Numbered from the stretch's first letter, positions 41,148-48,930 are shown. The stretch: 64,000 bases of DNA from Epinephelus fuscoguttatus (GCF_011397635.1 NC_064767.1:20758537-20822536), one strand, 5' to 3'. Notes: a model not told the origin generated them from the letters alone. Made by a program: numbers and translations.

Positions 41148-43708
41148 CACACTTCCCCTTTTACCACTCGACACATTCCTCAACAATTAACAGGAAGACG
41201 CCACAATGTGTACAAAATCTGTTGAAACCAGGCGAGAAAAATGTGCAACACAATGTGAAAGTGAAACCGTCTGTCTCAACTGTTGGGCTAATTCAACTCT
41301 CGATCACTGCTGCTACCCGCGGGCGGCTGGGAAACGTCGGAGATCAAAAGCAATGCTGTCAAGACAGTAACAATTGCTCTTTTTTCAGTTGCTTCAGATC
41401 AGCTGTTTGTCGATGCGAAAAGACACTCCAGTGAATTCCCACTCGAATCATTGTCTAAATTTACTTACTTGTGAGACCTGACTGCAATAAAGCCCCTGTA
41501 GTGTGTTGCTATTAAATGTAATTACATGCAGTGAAATATAAGCCTCACCTGTGCAGCAGAGAAAGTGAGCACAGATGAAGGTCTTCTCCTCCTCAGTTCC
41601 ACACACTTCCTCAGCTTACAGATCTGGTGGCCAGTCCTGCGGTTGAGGCAGCAACTGCACTGGCCGCAGCTGATCTTCCTCAGGCATGGCTCACACGTCC
41701 CACACCTGCTCCGCTTCTTCCTCTCCCTCCTCTGTGGTTTCGGAACGGTCCAGGAGGGCAAGCAGGCCCCCTCTGGTCCCCAAGATCCAGGTAGAACAGA
41801 GGTGCCGGGCTCTCCGTACCCTGCCTCCGATTCGGTGTCAAAAGAAAAAGAGGAGCGAGTGCTTTCTGAGCTGCAGGAGAAGGTGAAGCTACTGTCCAGA
41901 GAGGGAGTGGAGATCTTTGGCACTGAGTCCGCCTCTGGCACTGCTACTACAACGCCGTCCTCGCTGAGGTTTGGTTCACTCTCAGCTGTGAGGGCGTCTG
42001 TGCTCAACTGAGGAACAAGCGACAATGACAGCGAAGATGTCTCTGTCTTGCTGTGGTGCTCCACAGGCTCTCGATTGGATTCACTATCTTTGGTCTGCGT
42101 CTCTGCTGGTGTGCAAGCTTGTTTCTCTCCCTGAGGAGGAGGGATTGCTGGGCTTTGCAGTTGTTGTGGTTCCCCCTGGCTTGAATCCCTCAAGCTCCTG
42201 GTTTTGAAGGAGTCACTGCGGATAATAACTGGTGTGATTCTTTTTACTTGAACAGTCTGCACCGTCAGGGAATTTTCAGCAACAGCTGAGGACCCTGGGA
42301 ATTGAGGTTTAGCACCATGAACGGTAGGTTGCATGTCCGTCTTACTCTGGCTCAGAACCTCGGGCTCGACTGCCTCTGAGGTGGAGGGGGCTTTGGTGGG
42401 ATTTGAGGTAGCTGCGTTGGAGATTGATAGCACACTTGCAGGTGATTCTGACTGTGCTGTCAGTCCATTGTTAGAGTGGGGTGGATCTGAAGGTTGAGAG
42501 GCTGGAGTGCTGGGGTGGGAGTCAGCCGGACTGATGGAGACATCATCCTCCTCTCCTCTCTCACAATTACCCAGCTTCTCAACGATCTCCTTCGTCTCTT
42601 CCACGGCCTCATTTTGCCTCTCATCTGTTTTCTCTGCCTCTAAACTCTCTCCTCTCTCATTATTTATCTCCTCTTTTCTCTCTACGACAACTATCACTCT
42701 TTCATCTGTCCTATTTTCTTTCAAGTCCGACATGTTACCTTCCTCTTGAGGGACAGCATGCTCATTATCTTGCTCAACATCACTGGCAACATGATCAAGC
42801 TTATTTGCAAGGACAGATGAAGTGTCATTTCCCTGGCTACTGCCCTGCACCCCTGGTGAGCCAATACTCGTTAGCACAGAGGTTCTATCTTTACTTCTGT
42901 CGCTGCAGTGCTTTAGCTGTCCGTCAACATCATCACACACCCCAGACACACACCTCAGGTCACCTTCACTGTTGTGACTGGCAGTGTTTTCGTCTTGCTG
43001 GGTTGTTGTGCTGTCACAGCTGCACTGCACACAGTCTTCCAGTATGTCGTTACACGGTGGTGAATCTGCTTTAAGAGGGCTGCCCTCTTTAGCATTGCTG
43101 ACTCCTAAACCCTGATCTTTGATACTTGCATGAACTTCAAAATCAGTTTTAAGAGAAACTGGGTGTATTTCTTCTGCATCACAGGTGCCCAGGTTCTCAG
43201 TTGCATCCTTGATGCCGGTGCCCAAGGGTTGGTTTCTTGTGTTTCCTTGCTGCGATGCTGCACGTGCGCCTGCACTCCCCCTGCTGTTTCTCCCCCCTCT
43301 GCAAGGTTTAGAAGGCTGGCAGGGAGTAACACACACCCGTGTGCCCCGCAGGGACTTCCTTCGCTCTGGGGGGTCTTGTAACTCGCCACAGTGGTCAGGC
43401 GGATTGCTCAGCCGTCTAAACCTTGCAGATGCTGTTACATTTAGGGCATGGTTAACTCTGCCAGGGGACCTCCCGAGGGCCTGACTAGCAGGCACACTAA
43501 CCCCTCTATCATGGGTGTTTCGGCCTGACTGTGCCTGCGCCCTGGTTGTAGACCTTTTAGGCTCTGCAGGTGTTTTCTGGAGCCTCTCTGACGCTCTTCC
43601 TCTGGGTTTATTTGAGTTGCAGGTTTGCCTCTTGGTGCTGATCACCTTCTGGCCATTTTTCCTCTGAGCAGGTGTCTGTCTCCTGGCGGGTTTGGTAGTG
43701 GCAGGCAT
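8003..43708 (-). CDS. tet1: Tet methylcytosine dioxygenase 1 (11 coding exons, 2190 aa)
   Basis: This is a nuclear Fe(II)/2-oxoglutarate dioxygenase that oxidises 5-methylcytosine to 5hmC, 5fC and 5caC, starting active DNA demethylation. Coding exons on the minus strand: 43708-41549, 16768-14494, 13504-13414, 12097-12004, 11659-11451, 11359-11209, 10898-10809, 10372-10235, 10107-9931, 9313-9169 and 9045-8003. They sum to 6573 bp in one frame. A CXXC zinc finger lies at about residues 662-706. Residues 721-1478 form a long, low-conservation linker that keeps the TET1 phrase [10 protein letters not shown]. The Cys-rich domain begins with [14 protein letters not shown]. The iron ligands HKD (1724-1726) and His ~2056 (APSHGS) are present, as is HPTR, which contributes the 2OG contact. 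The CXXC, the [15 protein letters not shown] block and the slc25a16 neighbour favour tet1 over tet2 or tet3. The exon sizes 91, 94, 209, 151, 90 and 138 equal those of mammalian TET genes. A small extra exon in the 24.7 kb intron cannot be excluded. Confidence 0.93.
9169..9313 (-). CDS. tet1: tet1 coding exon 10 (start of the DSBH insert)
   Basis: The 145-bp exon starts [20 protein letters not shown] and is followed by Lys/Gln-rich, probably helical sequence. It opens the low-complexity insert that splits the TET beta-helix. The VRLLAEPVK block resembles TET2/TET3 more than human TET1, so it is probably ancestral and lost in mammals. Confidence 0.88.
9931..10107 (-). CDS. tet1: tet1 coding exon 9
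   Basis: The 177-bp exon reads [40 protein letters not shown] and on to [11 protein letters not shown]. It continues the double-stranded beta-helix, up to the point where the low-complexity insert begins. The donor is AGAGAG|GTGAGT. Confidence 0.93.
10235..10372 (-). CDS. tet1: tet1 coding exon 8 (HxD iron-binding motif)
   Basis: The 138-bp exon runs from [13 protein letters not shown] to NMNNGSTV. It contains [19 protein letters not shown], in which His1724 and Asp1726 are the first two Fe(II) ligands. Both are present, so the copy looks catalytically competent. Splice sites are CTTATAG|GTGGAA and ACTGTG|GTGAGT. Confidence 0.94.
10809..10898 (-). CDS. tet1: tet1 coding exon 7
   Basis: The 90-bp exon encodes [20 protein letters not shown] plus [10 protein letters not shown], the helical segment before the beta-helix core. 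Splice sites are TTTTAAG|GAGGAG and AACCAG|GTATGA. Confidence 0.92.
11209..11359 (-). CDS. tet1: tet1 coding exon 6
   Basis: The 151-bp exon encodes [40 protein letters not shown] and [10 protein letters not shown], one of the most conserved TET blocks, with zinc-ligand cysteines and aromatic residues near the DNA-binding surface. The donor is GAGGAG|GTGAGG. Confidence 0.93.
11451..11659 (-). CDS. tet1: tet1 coding exon 5
   Basis: The 209-bp exon encodes [40 protein letters not shown] and on to [10 protein letters not shown]. It carries Cys-rich domain cysteines and the conserved AWEGIPR segment. Splice sites are AACCAG|GTGATC and GAAGA|GTGAGT, with the next Asp codon split. Confidence 0.93.
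12004..12097 (-). CDS. tet1: tet1 coding exon 4
   Basis: The 94-bp exon encodes [20 protein letters not shown] then [11 protein letters not shown], a block invariant among TETs; the Cys belongs to the zinc-binding Cys-rich domain. Splice sites are TTACAG|ATATG and AAATGG|GTATGT. Confidence 0.93.
12201..13010. mobile_element. Fold-back MITE, copy A (in a tet1 intron)
   Basis: The ends are inverted: TTAAAGGAATAGTTTGAATT on the left, and the complement of AATTATCCCTTTAA on the right. Further inside, the two halves mirror each other: a GCTGTCAGACAG...GAAACTGAAAC arm faces GTTTCAGTTCAG...GGTTGTCAGCAGGG, around a centre with TTGTGTTATTGTGTGATTCTGGT. No coding capacity. Related copies lie at 17502-18368, 27718-28507 and 57336-57756. 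Confidence 0.7.
13414..13504 (-). CDS. tet1: tet1 coding exon 3
   Basis: The 91-bp exon reads [20 protein letters not shown], then [10 protein letters not shown] plus a split Arg. It is nearly identical to human TET1 ([23 protein letters not shown]). Splice sites are CCCCACAG|AC and AACAG|GTAGAG. Confidence 0.93.
13838..13888. repeat. (TG)n microsatellite
   Basis: A TG/TGCG dinucleotide tract inside a tet1 intron. It is preceded by a short alternating TA stretch. Confidence 0.9.
14099..14155. repeat. (CT)n-(TA)n-(GA)n palindromic microsatellite
   Basis: About eleven CT units, then about seven TA units, then about nine GA units form one near-perfect inverted repeat with a TA-rich centre. A longer (TA)n tract follows at about 14217-14240. 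Confidence 0.9.
14240..14406 (+). mobile_element. LINE 3' tail (Rex1/CR1-like)
   Basis: AT-rich sequence ends in TTCCCCTCGGGGATCAATAAAG followed by TATTTCTGATTCTG, a typical 3' terminus of fish Rex1/Babar-like LINEs. It sits just downstream (in tet1 transcription) of the exon that ends at 14494. Confidence 0.5.
14494..16768 (-). CDS. tet1: tet1 coding exon 2 (long linker exon)
   Basis: The 2275-bp exon runs from acceptor TGTCTCAG|GTGGTTCC to donor GTGTGG|GTGAGTT. It encodes the poorly conserved linker, with several acidic KxEP/IKxEP-type motifs (IKTEPPD, VKKEPED, IKSEPPP) that resemble SUMO acceptor sites. It also has a Lys-rich patch near [16 protein letters not shown] (a candidate nuclear localisation signal) and Gln/His-rich parts. 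Its end holds the first zinc-binding cysteines of the catalytic region (LPSCQCV). A six-residue tandem repeat, [12 protein letters not shown], occurs near 14820-14855. Confidence 0.92.
17502..18368. mobile_element. Fold-back MITE, copy B
   Basis: The left end TTAAAGCAGTACTTCAACC mirrors the right end GGTGAAGTATTCCTTAAAG. The interior pairs CCAGACTCCATTGACAAAA (left arm) with TTTTGTCAATGGAGTCTGG (right arm), around the same TTGTGTTATTGTGTGACTTTGGT centre as copy A. It has no open reading frame of note. Confidence 0.72.
20147..21218 (+). mobile_element. hAT-superfamily DNA transposon, internally deleted
   Basis: The element starts CAGAGATGGGGACTCAAGTCA and ends TGACTTGGTCCCATCTCTG (inverted repeats). 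It is flanked by a perfect 8-bp target duplication ATTAACAG (20139-20146 and 21219-21226), the hallmark of hAT elements. Subterminal zones are dense in TGACTTGACTTG-type repeats, likely transposase sites. An internal open stretch (20421-20699) encodes a BED-type zinc finger but no transposase catalytic domain, so it is a deleted derivative. A GC/GT-alternating microsatellite lies at about 20951-20980. Confidence 0.88.
20421..20699 (+). pseudogene. hAT transposase N-terminal remnant with BED zinc finger
   Basis: The 92-codon open stretch has near its end [20 protein letters not shown] followed by HHSKR. The C-x2-C ... TSNF-x2-H pattern is that of BED-type fingers in hAT transposases and ZBED proteins. 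The rest of a transposase (DDE/RNase-H-like fold, C-terminal hAT dimerisation domain) is absent from the element. The ATG start is uncertain because the fragment may once have been an exon. Confidence 0.6.
27718..28507. mobile_element. Fold-back MITE, copy C
   Basis: It shares with copies A and B the arms CCAGACTCCATTGACAAAGA / TCAATGGAGTCTGGC and the central TGTTACTGTGTGACTTTGGTGAATC segment. It also has the mirrored GGATTTTTCATTCACCAGAGG / TGAACGAAGAATCC arms. The termini are more worn than in copy B. Confidence 0.65.
30149..30451 (+). pseudogene. Myb/SANT-like (trihelix) domain fragment, Harbinger-type transposon remnant
   Basis: The start reads [20 protein letters not shown], then [22 protein letters not shown]. 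This matches the beginning of the Myb/SANT-like domain seen in PIF/Harbinger-associated proteins and domesticated relatives (Trp near the start, RELLSxRAD, Y-x2-I). The homologous part stops after about 46 residues and the frame then continues without recognisable sequence. No nuclease (DDE) gene is nearby. It is most likely a degenerate piece of a transposon in the tet1 intron. Confidence 0.45.
32855..33185. repeat. Common teleost interspersed repeat, copy 1
   Basis: It contains phrases ubiquitous in fish genomes: CATTCACACTCACATTCACACC, CATGTCTTTGGACTGTGGGAG, GAAGCCGGAGTGCCCAGAGA and GCTAACCACCACACCACTGTGCC. A run of 18 G interrupts it at 32904-32921. Copy 2 is at 39222-39600. I do not assign a superfamily. 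Confidence 0.75.
33252..33455. repeat. 68-bp tandem repeat, three units
   Basis: Units begin ATTACCTCC at 33252, 33320 and 33388 and contain GAGGTTATGTTTATGTTTGT followed by GGTTTGTTTGTTTGTCAGCAGG. The period is exactly 68. The third unit is more diverged and runs into single-copy-like sequence (GACCGATTTCCATGAAACTT). Confidence 0.85.
34262..34434 (-). mobile_element. tRNA-derived SINE fragment
   Basis: On the minus strand it resembles the SINE at 61985-62143. It shares TGCAACAAAGGGATCCAGGTTGGAAT (inverse orientation of the B-box region) and a GACAGAGAG tract. It is more diverged than the other copies. Confidence 0.5.
35014..35066. repeat. (TG)n/(GA)n microsatellite
   Basis: About 24 TG units with one GC substitution, followed by a short GA tract, inside the long tet1 intron. 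Confidence 0.9.
39222..39600. repeat. Common teleost interspersed repeat, copy 2
   Basis: Same family as 32855-33185, and more complete: it adds GGAGCCTATCCCAGCTGACAT and CACCCTGGACAGGTCGCCAG on the left. Its right end is GTGCTAACCACCACACCACC, as in copy 1. Confidence 0.75.
40921..41142. repeat. Two (AC)n microsatellites
   Basis: An (AC)n run of about 24 units at 40922-40970 and a second of about 14 units at 41115-41142, within 450 bp of the 3' boundary of the tet1 CXXC exon, on the intron side. Confidence 0.9.
41549..43708 (-). CDS. tet1: tet1 coding exon 1 (CXXC exon)
   Basis: The 720 codons start at an ATG two bases after an AG acceptor (CACCCTCAG|CC), so at least one non-coding 5' exon is expected. 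The first ~120 residues are basic. The middle is acidic and Glu-rich, probably disordered or helical (around [18 protein letters not shown]). The end carries the CXXC finger, with cysteines at 669, 672, 675, 681, 684, 687, 697 and 702 and the phrase CGTCEPC...CGQCSCC...[10 protein letters not shown]. This finger binds CpG-containing DNA. The donor is GCACAG|GTGAGG. Confidence 0.92.
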
Positions 43709-43709
43709 G

Positions 43710-44960
43710 GCTGAGGGTGTGGAGGGGAGGATTTCTGGCAGCCTGCATGGGAGCCAGGTGAATGTTTACCTTTTGCTCTGTGTGTAATTTCTTATTTTTT
43801 TTATTTTTTTTTTTTTTAAATCTTCCTCTTCTGTGTTTTATTCTTGCATTGCAAATTGTGATGCTGTCATTATCTTGTAAGTGCAGTGCATGACCTATGA
43901 AGATAAACAGGAAGAAAATCAAAATATAGTTTCAGCACCTTTAAATGTATTTTTTGAGTAAAGTTAAGACACACAAACACACTCAAAGATCTCAGGTGTA
44001 GTCTGATGATTGACAATATTGTGCATACAACAGTTAGGAAGCTGAATCTATGCAAATGTTCTTTACTTTGTCTGCTGGAAATGACACTTTTGCCCCGCCT
44101 GAAATATCTGCTGGGTCGAGCAAGTGCTGCAAGGTTGACGTCAAAAGAGAAAACACTTGTGCATGATACACTATTTTGAATTATGATATATATCGAGTAG
44201 AAAGATATAAAACAAATATAGCTCCAGGGCTGGCTAACACGCCTCAAACAGTTTAAAGGGCAGGCACGTTGAGGAGTGGGCTCCAGCCGGAGGTCGGATC
44301 CTGTTTTCGTCTCTCTGACTGGCGGAAGAGGGGGTTATTACCGTGTAAAAATGCCTTCAGCGTCCCTTTTTATTATTATTATTGCACTTGACCGCTGTCA
44401 TTTAAAGCCCCGTGTAGATACAGGTTGTTTCGTCGCCCGTGTGGTTTTATTTACACGTTTACGACTGAAATGCTTTACATACCAGAGAGCGACAGTTGCA
44501 CTGTCTGAACTGCTAATAATACTCCGCTCCAGCGAGACAGCTAGACCTTGTATTGGTTTTCCCTCCTCGGCAAATATAGACTGCTGGCAAGTTCAATCCT
44601 CTCTCGACGATGACACATGGACAACATGGTAAAAGCACCGACGTGGACACACATCGAGCGGAATAGTTGGTTTTTCAGCGTGCACCGTGTCGTCTCTGCG
44701 GAGCACGACACCCGTTAAAATGTAAATCCCTCTTATGTCAATCCATTCAGGGCAGCCCCGCTCACTCTCCCTCCACCAGACGCAACCTACGGTCTCCGCT
44801 GGCCAAAAACTCGTCGTCGGCACTGAGGGGAAGAGTGGAGGAGAAAACCTGGAGTGGATCACAGCTGTCGTCTGTCCCAGTGCTCCCAGCACGGTGTGTT
44901 TCAGCAGATGGGCGCAAGGGGGTGCTAAAAACGAGTCTAACGGTCTACCATGGCAACACT
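43710..44960 (-). promoter_or_regulatory. tet1: tet1 upstream region: candidate 5' UTR exon and promoter
   Basis: An acceptor (CACCCTCAG) abuts the tet1 ATG, so a non-coding exon must lie further upstream. About 44250-44940 is richer in CpG (CGTCGG, CGCCCGTG, TCGTCGTC) than the surrounding AT-rich DNA and contains no convincing ORF, which fits a CpG-type promoter. Candidate minus-strand donors include AGA|GTGAGC near 44760 and CACG|GTAATA near 44340. I cannot choose between them. The intron part 43720-44240 holds a poly-T tract at 43796-43818. Confidence 0.4.
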
Positions 44961-45182
44961 GATAATTAATAAGTGTATAAGATTTAGGGACAGAAATTGC
45001 ATATAATAGTCATAACTATGTTTTCATTAGTTTATAATCACATGGAAATAAGAACTGTGATGTTGCCTTAGAATGAGCCGTTTATCTACATACCTAGCAG
45101 ATCCCCTTCCATGTAGTCGGCCATATTTGTTGATTCTACAGTAGCCCACAAAGGACAAACCAAACACTCAGTGCGTTTACAT

Positions 45183-46613
45183 GGCTGTGTCCGAAATCAT
45201 TCACTGGTTCAAGGTTCAAGGTTCAAGGTATCTTTATTATCCCCAAGGGACAATTTGTGTCACAGCCAGCAGTTAAAACAAAGACAGCAATTATCACAAC
45301 AACTAAACAACCATAAAAGAATACACAAGCACATTTAGCCGATAGCAGCAGGGATAAATGTTTGTTTTTTTTAACCGATTTGTTCTGCATCGGGGGAGAT
45401 TATATCTGCGCCCTGATGGTAGCAGTACGAAATTGTCTCTTAATTGGTGGCTTGGTCGTCCAAGATACATATAGTTTTTTTCATGCACCTGACCTGATAC
45501 AGGTCAGGGAGGTTGTTTAAGGGCGCTCCAGCAATTTTGCTGCACACCTTGACAATGCCTTGCAGGCGATTTTTTTTGTTTAAAAGAAAGTGACCCGTGC
45601 CAGCAGATAAAAGAGAACGTAAGAACAGATTCAAGAAAACATTTTCATAAAAGTGTTGTCAACATTATAAGTGTGAAGCTTGCGATAAAAGTGCATGCGC
45701 TGATGTACTTTCTTACATACAACATCAACTTGGAGCTCAAAGCACAGCTTGCTATCAACAGTACCGAGGTATTTGTACTGCTGCACAAGGTCGACAGATT
45801 GTTTGTCCATCACCACAGGGGAGATGACTGAGGGAATTTTACTAAAATTAATACACATCTCCTTTTTTTGTGACATTGATATCTAAAAAGGATTATTTAC
45901 ACCACTGGATAAATATCACTCACAACAGGACCATGATCAGTGTCGTCACTGTGAAGGAGGGACACAGTGACGTTACTCCCTACTCACTATGTAGGGAGTT
46001 CTTTAGAGGATGACATATTGTGAGCTCATCTGAAATACTTTCCACACTACTCAGGTCATTTTCTTGGAGTAGTTAATTACATCATTGCTGTCGCACTATT
46101 AAAACATGTTATAACATGTAATACTGACATGCTACCCAATTTGCTAACATTAGCTAGCGTTATTAGCCCTACTCTGTACAGTAACTGTGAAGCACTTGAG
46201 ATCAGTTGTTGATTTATTTTCATCTCTTCATGAACTGACGACGACACAGTAAATTGACAGTTCATTACATGGCACAAGGAAAACTGATAAAACAAACTTA
46301 AACATGTCATTATAATTTAAACATGCACAGCAGGTTGTAATCGAGTCGCTCTCTCTCCCCACATTCATCTCAGTACATTCCATATATAGTCGATCCGTTC
46401 CTTCGGCGCAATGCATGATGGGATATGTTGCTTGGTTAGTGACCATTGGTTGTACACTACTTTTCACAGTGTATTGTGGGATACTTTGAGTCCACTATAT
46501 AGGGTATAATAATTTCCACCATACATTCGGCTAGCACTACAAAATGGCGAACACACTTTATAGTGGACTATAAAGTGAGTGGTGAGTGATTTGGGACAAA
46601 GACCATGACATTA
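45183..46613. mobile_element. DNA transposon remnant carrying a nested LINE fragment
   Basis: The left end GTGTCCGAAATCATTCACTG is inverted relative to the right end GGTGAGTGATTTGGGACAAAG. Subterminal ACTCCCTACTCACTATGTAGGG and TATAGTGGACTATAAAGTGAG are typical of a widespread fish MITE family. A LINE fragment at 45209-45890 splits it. No target duplication was established. Confidence 0.55.
45209..45890 (-). mobile_element. LINE reverse-transcriptase C-terminal fragment (Rex1/CR1-like)
   Basis: On the minus strand the frames read KEMCINFSKIPSVI, QQYKYLGTVDSKLCFELQVD, VCKKVHQRMHFYRKLHTYNV, RLQGIVKVCSKIAGAPLNNL, and LLPSGRRYNLPRCRTNR. These are consecutive C-terminal blocks of a fish non-LTR polyprotein, broken by frame changes. 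The 3' end (plus-strand left side) has three TTCAAGG units then TATCTTTATTATCCCCAAGG, the standard LINE terminus. Confidence 0.75.
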
Positions 46614-46639
46614 GAGAAAATTAATGCATTGTGTTAGTC

Positions 46640-47235
46640 CAGGGGTCGGCAACCTTTACTATCAAAAGAGCCACTTTTGACCAAAATAATTAAAAAATAA
46701 TCTGTCACCAGCTGCAACAAATATTTGAGCCTTATATGAAGGCAACACAGCCTATTAAGTCTAAATGAGCCAATCAACATTATTAATTGGTCTAAATAAG
46801 CATTTATTAATATATTTTACTTCAAGGTGGCCAAACTGCAGTGGGCTCATTAAGATTAGTCGGTACTTTAACTTTGCAGTGTTGATGGTAAAAGCAAACA
46901 AACTTGTCCACACCGTATTAAATACTTTTTTTCCTCCATGACTTTTCCTTTATTGGATTTGGAATCCATAGCTTTCCTTGCGGAGACTCAAGACTAGCTA
47001 ACGCTATTGAGGTTTGGCAAAATTTCGAGGAAAAAGTGCCAGGCCATAGATGTATGACGCACACTGTAGATGATGAAATGTTAAAATATTTTTGGTGTAT
47101 AGACAGTTTCACAGTTGGATAATGTAAGAACTTCTTAAGGTTAATGTTGATGATATATAAAAAAGCCACAGAGAGCCACTGGAGAGGAGCGAAAGACCCG
47201 CATGTGGCTCTGGCGCTGCAGGTTGCCTACCCCTG
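46640..47235. mobile_element. Non-autonomous hAT element
   Basis: Termini CAGGGGTCGGCAACCT and AGGTTGCCTACCCCTG are inverted repeats. They are flanked by a perfect 8-bp duplication TGTTAGTC (46632-46639 and 47236-47243). The 596-bp interior has no transposase; AAGAGCCAC near each end is the usual subterminal motif of this family. Confidence 0.88.
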
Positions 47236-47243
47236 TGTTAGTC

Positions 47244-48240
47244 CAACTAAAACCAGACTAAAATACATGTAAACATGTTAGCTTGACTGAAATCATACTA
47301 AATCGGATTTCTCAAAGTATAAAATATATAAAAATATATATGACACATAATGCAATTGGGAGTCAAATTACTCCATTACTGCATTACTGCATGTATACAG
47401 TCAATCGGATCCAAACTGGCCTAGCCTATTAAAATCCATATGAGTAATTAAGATAAAAAAGAACATCTAAAAATAAAACAAACAAACAAAAAAAAACAAT
47501 AAAATGTGACTGTAGGCTACATCACGTTGTGTGGGACGAGGTCGCCATTTTGCTAGGTGCACGCTCTGTTATCTGTCTTACCAAAACATATGCACTCAGT
47601 CCAAAAACGAGATTGGCCCATATAAAAGGACTTGCTGATGATAGCTGGTTAGCATTAGTATTCATTTTAAGTATCTGGAAATATGTGCCATAAACTATCT
47701 GAGGATTTTAAATAGGATCTGAGCCCCAGTAAATTTATTGTTCTATTCATACATTCATAATAAATGGTTTGTTATCTCTGGAAAAATTATATTTAGAGAA
47801 AAGAATACATCTCATTCTGTGATGTGCTTGCTTGTTTATTTTTGGCACAAACTGTAACTATGTAAAGTAGCAACAAATGGATAAAGCATATAGCACAAAA
47901 GAACTAAAGAAAAACTTGACTAAAGAATATATTCATGTTGTTTGATGGAGATATGTGCCTTTGTTGCATGTGTTTAATGTTTTGTAAATAAAAAAAAACA
48001 AAATATTTTGCAAACAAACTGACTTTCAGTTTAGGCCTGTGTGTGAACTGTTTTGAAAATGTAACTTCTGAATGGACAAATTTGTTCAAGCAAATAAGAA
48101 AACCAGTATTATATAGCCTAGGACTATTATATTATATTTTGTAACGTACATTTTTTCTGTTTTACGTTGTTTCTCCGCTTCTTCCCAGTGACATCATCCT
48201 TAAAAGAAAAAAAAGAAAAAAAAATCGCCCCCGCCACCCC
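47244..48240. other. Non-coding DNA upstream of slc25a16
   Basis: AT-rich sequence without recognised genes or element ends. A short purine stretch (AAAAGAAAAAAAAGAAAAAAAATCG) at about 48200 precedes the CpG-richer zone. Likewise 44970-45180 contains nothing named. Confidence 0.5.
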
Positions 48241-48593
48241 TCTGAAACGTCACACTACGTCATTAACGTGCGACTGTTGTCGGTGAGGTCCAGTCAGTCG
48301 GAAAGGACCGAAGGGCACAAATGCGATCGCTTGTATCTCGAAAAGTGCCTCAGTTTCATTTATTACCACAATATTTAGTCCGTGTGTAACCTGAAATAGA
48401 AAAGGACTAGCTTCTCGGTGCGGTGACAGCCAGTGTCCATGGTAACGTCACAGTTTAACAGCCAGGATCATCCCGAGGAAGTGGGGAAACGAGACAAAAC
48501 TCAGCGAAGGAGAAACAGATTTGTTGAAGACATATCTTCGCACCGACCTTCCCTTTGGCTGTTTTTGTGCCTCTAATAGTTTTTAATTATCGT
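48241..48593 (+). promoter_or_regulatory. slc25a16: Probable slc25a16 promoter and non-coding first exon
   Basis: GC content and CpG density rise sharply (CGTCACACTACGTCATTAACG, TCAGTCGGAAAGGACCG). ACGTCA sequences here resemble CRE half-sites. A donor ATCGT|GTGAGTA at 48593 could end a 5' UTR exon, spliced to the acceptor TTGCACAG at 48807. The transcription start is inferred only. Confidence 0.45.
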
Positions 48594-48807
48594 GTGAGTA
48601 TTAGCTTGCCTGTTAGCTAAATCTTCCCACTGGTTGCACCCTAACCGTTAACTTATGTCCCATTGAAATGCCATGACGTATCAACATTACACCAGCCTAA
48701 TTACAAAACCGCATCGTCTGATTTGCCAATTCAAATGTTTGTTTGGACTATGCGACATGCTCACAGTCACATGTCCATTTACAGCTTTTGTTCCCTGAAT
48801 TGCACAG

Positions 48808-48859
48808 CTATGGATGTGGCAGACACCTAAGCAGGAAGGATGACATCGGAGGCTGCTGT
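48808..48859 (+). promoter_or_regulatory. slc25a16: Short upstream ORF before the slc25a16 start codon
   Basis: If the acceptor TTGCACAG (ending 48807) is used, the leader contains ATGGATGTGGCAGACACC and TAA, a six-codon uORF ending about 10 bp before the main ATG at 48840. If the alternative acceptor CTAAGCAG (ending about 48833) is used, the uORF is removed. Alternative splicing could therefore tune translation. Confidence 0.35.
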
Positions 48860-48930
48860 CTCCACATCTGCCATCAGCAGCACCCCTGCCAAGAGGGACT
48901 ACCACTTTCTTCGCTCCTTTGTAGCTGGAG
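48840..48930 (+). CDS. slc25a16: slc25a16 coding exon 1
   Basis: It encodes the N-terminus ending in KRDYHFLRSFVAG, which aligns with human RRDFYWLRSFLAG at the first helix. The donor is GGAG|GTAGGA. Confidence 0.92.

Larger units (their letters stand above)
16769..41548 (-). other. tet1: 24.8 kb tet1 intron between the CXXC exon and the linker exon
   Basis: Both flanking exons end in phase 0 and join in frame. Inside I recognise two fold-back MITEs, a hAT element (20147-21218), a SANT-domain transposon fragment (30149), a MITE-like stretch with GTTTCCAT ends (about 30469-31018), an element with CCCCTTTTACACC ends (about 33640-34190), two copies of a common fish dispersed repeat (32855, 39222), a 68-bp tandem array, a SINE, several microsatellites and a 26-bp A run at 37681. 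Stretches such as 18370-20130, 21230-27700, 28510-29900, 34470-39210 and 39610-40900 show nothing I can name. Conserved enhancers may be present but cannot be seen without alignment. Confidence 0.6.

Noticed and set aside
40735..41434. Open frames rich in His-Thr
   Set aside because: Translations of the (AC)n microsatellites, not proteins.
8003..43708. Assignment of the dioxygenase gene to tet3 or tet2
   Set aside because: tet2 lacks a CXXC; the [15 protein letters not shown] block, the IEALTQL phrase and the divergent slc25a16 neighbour all point to tet1.
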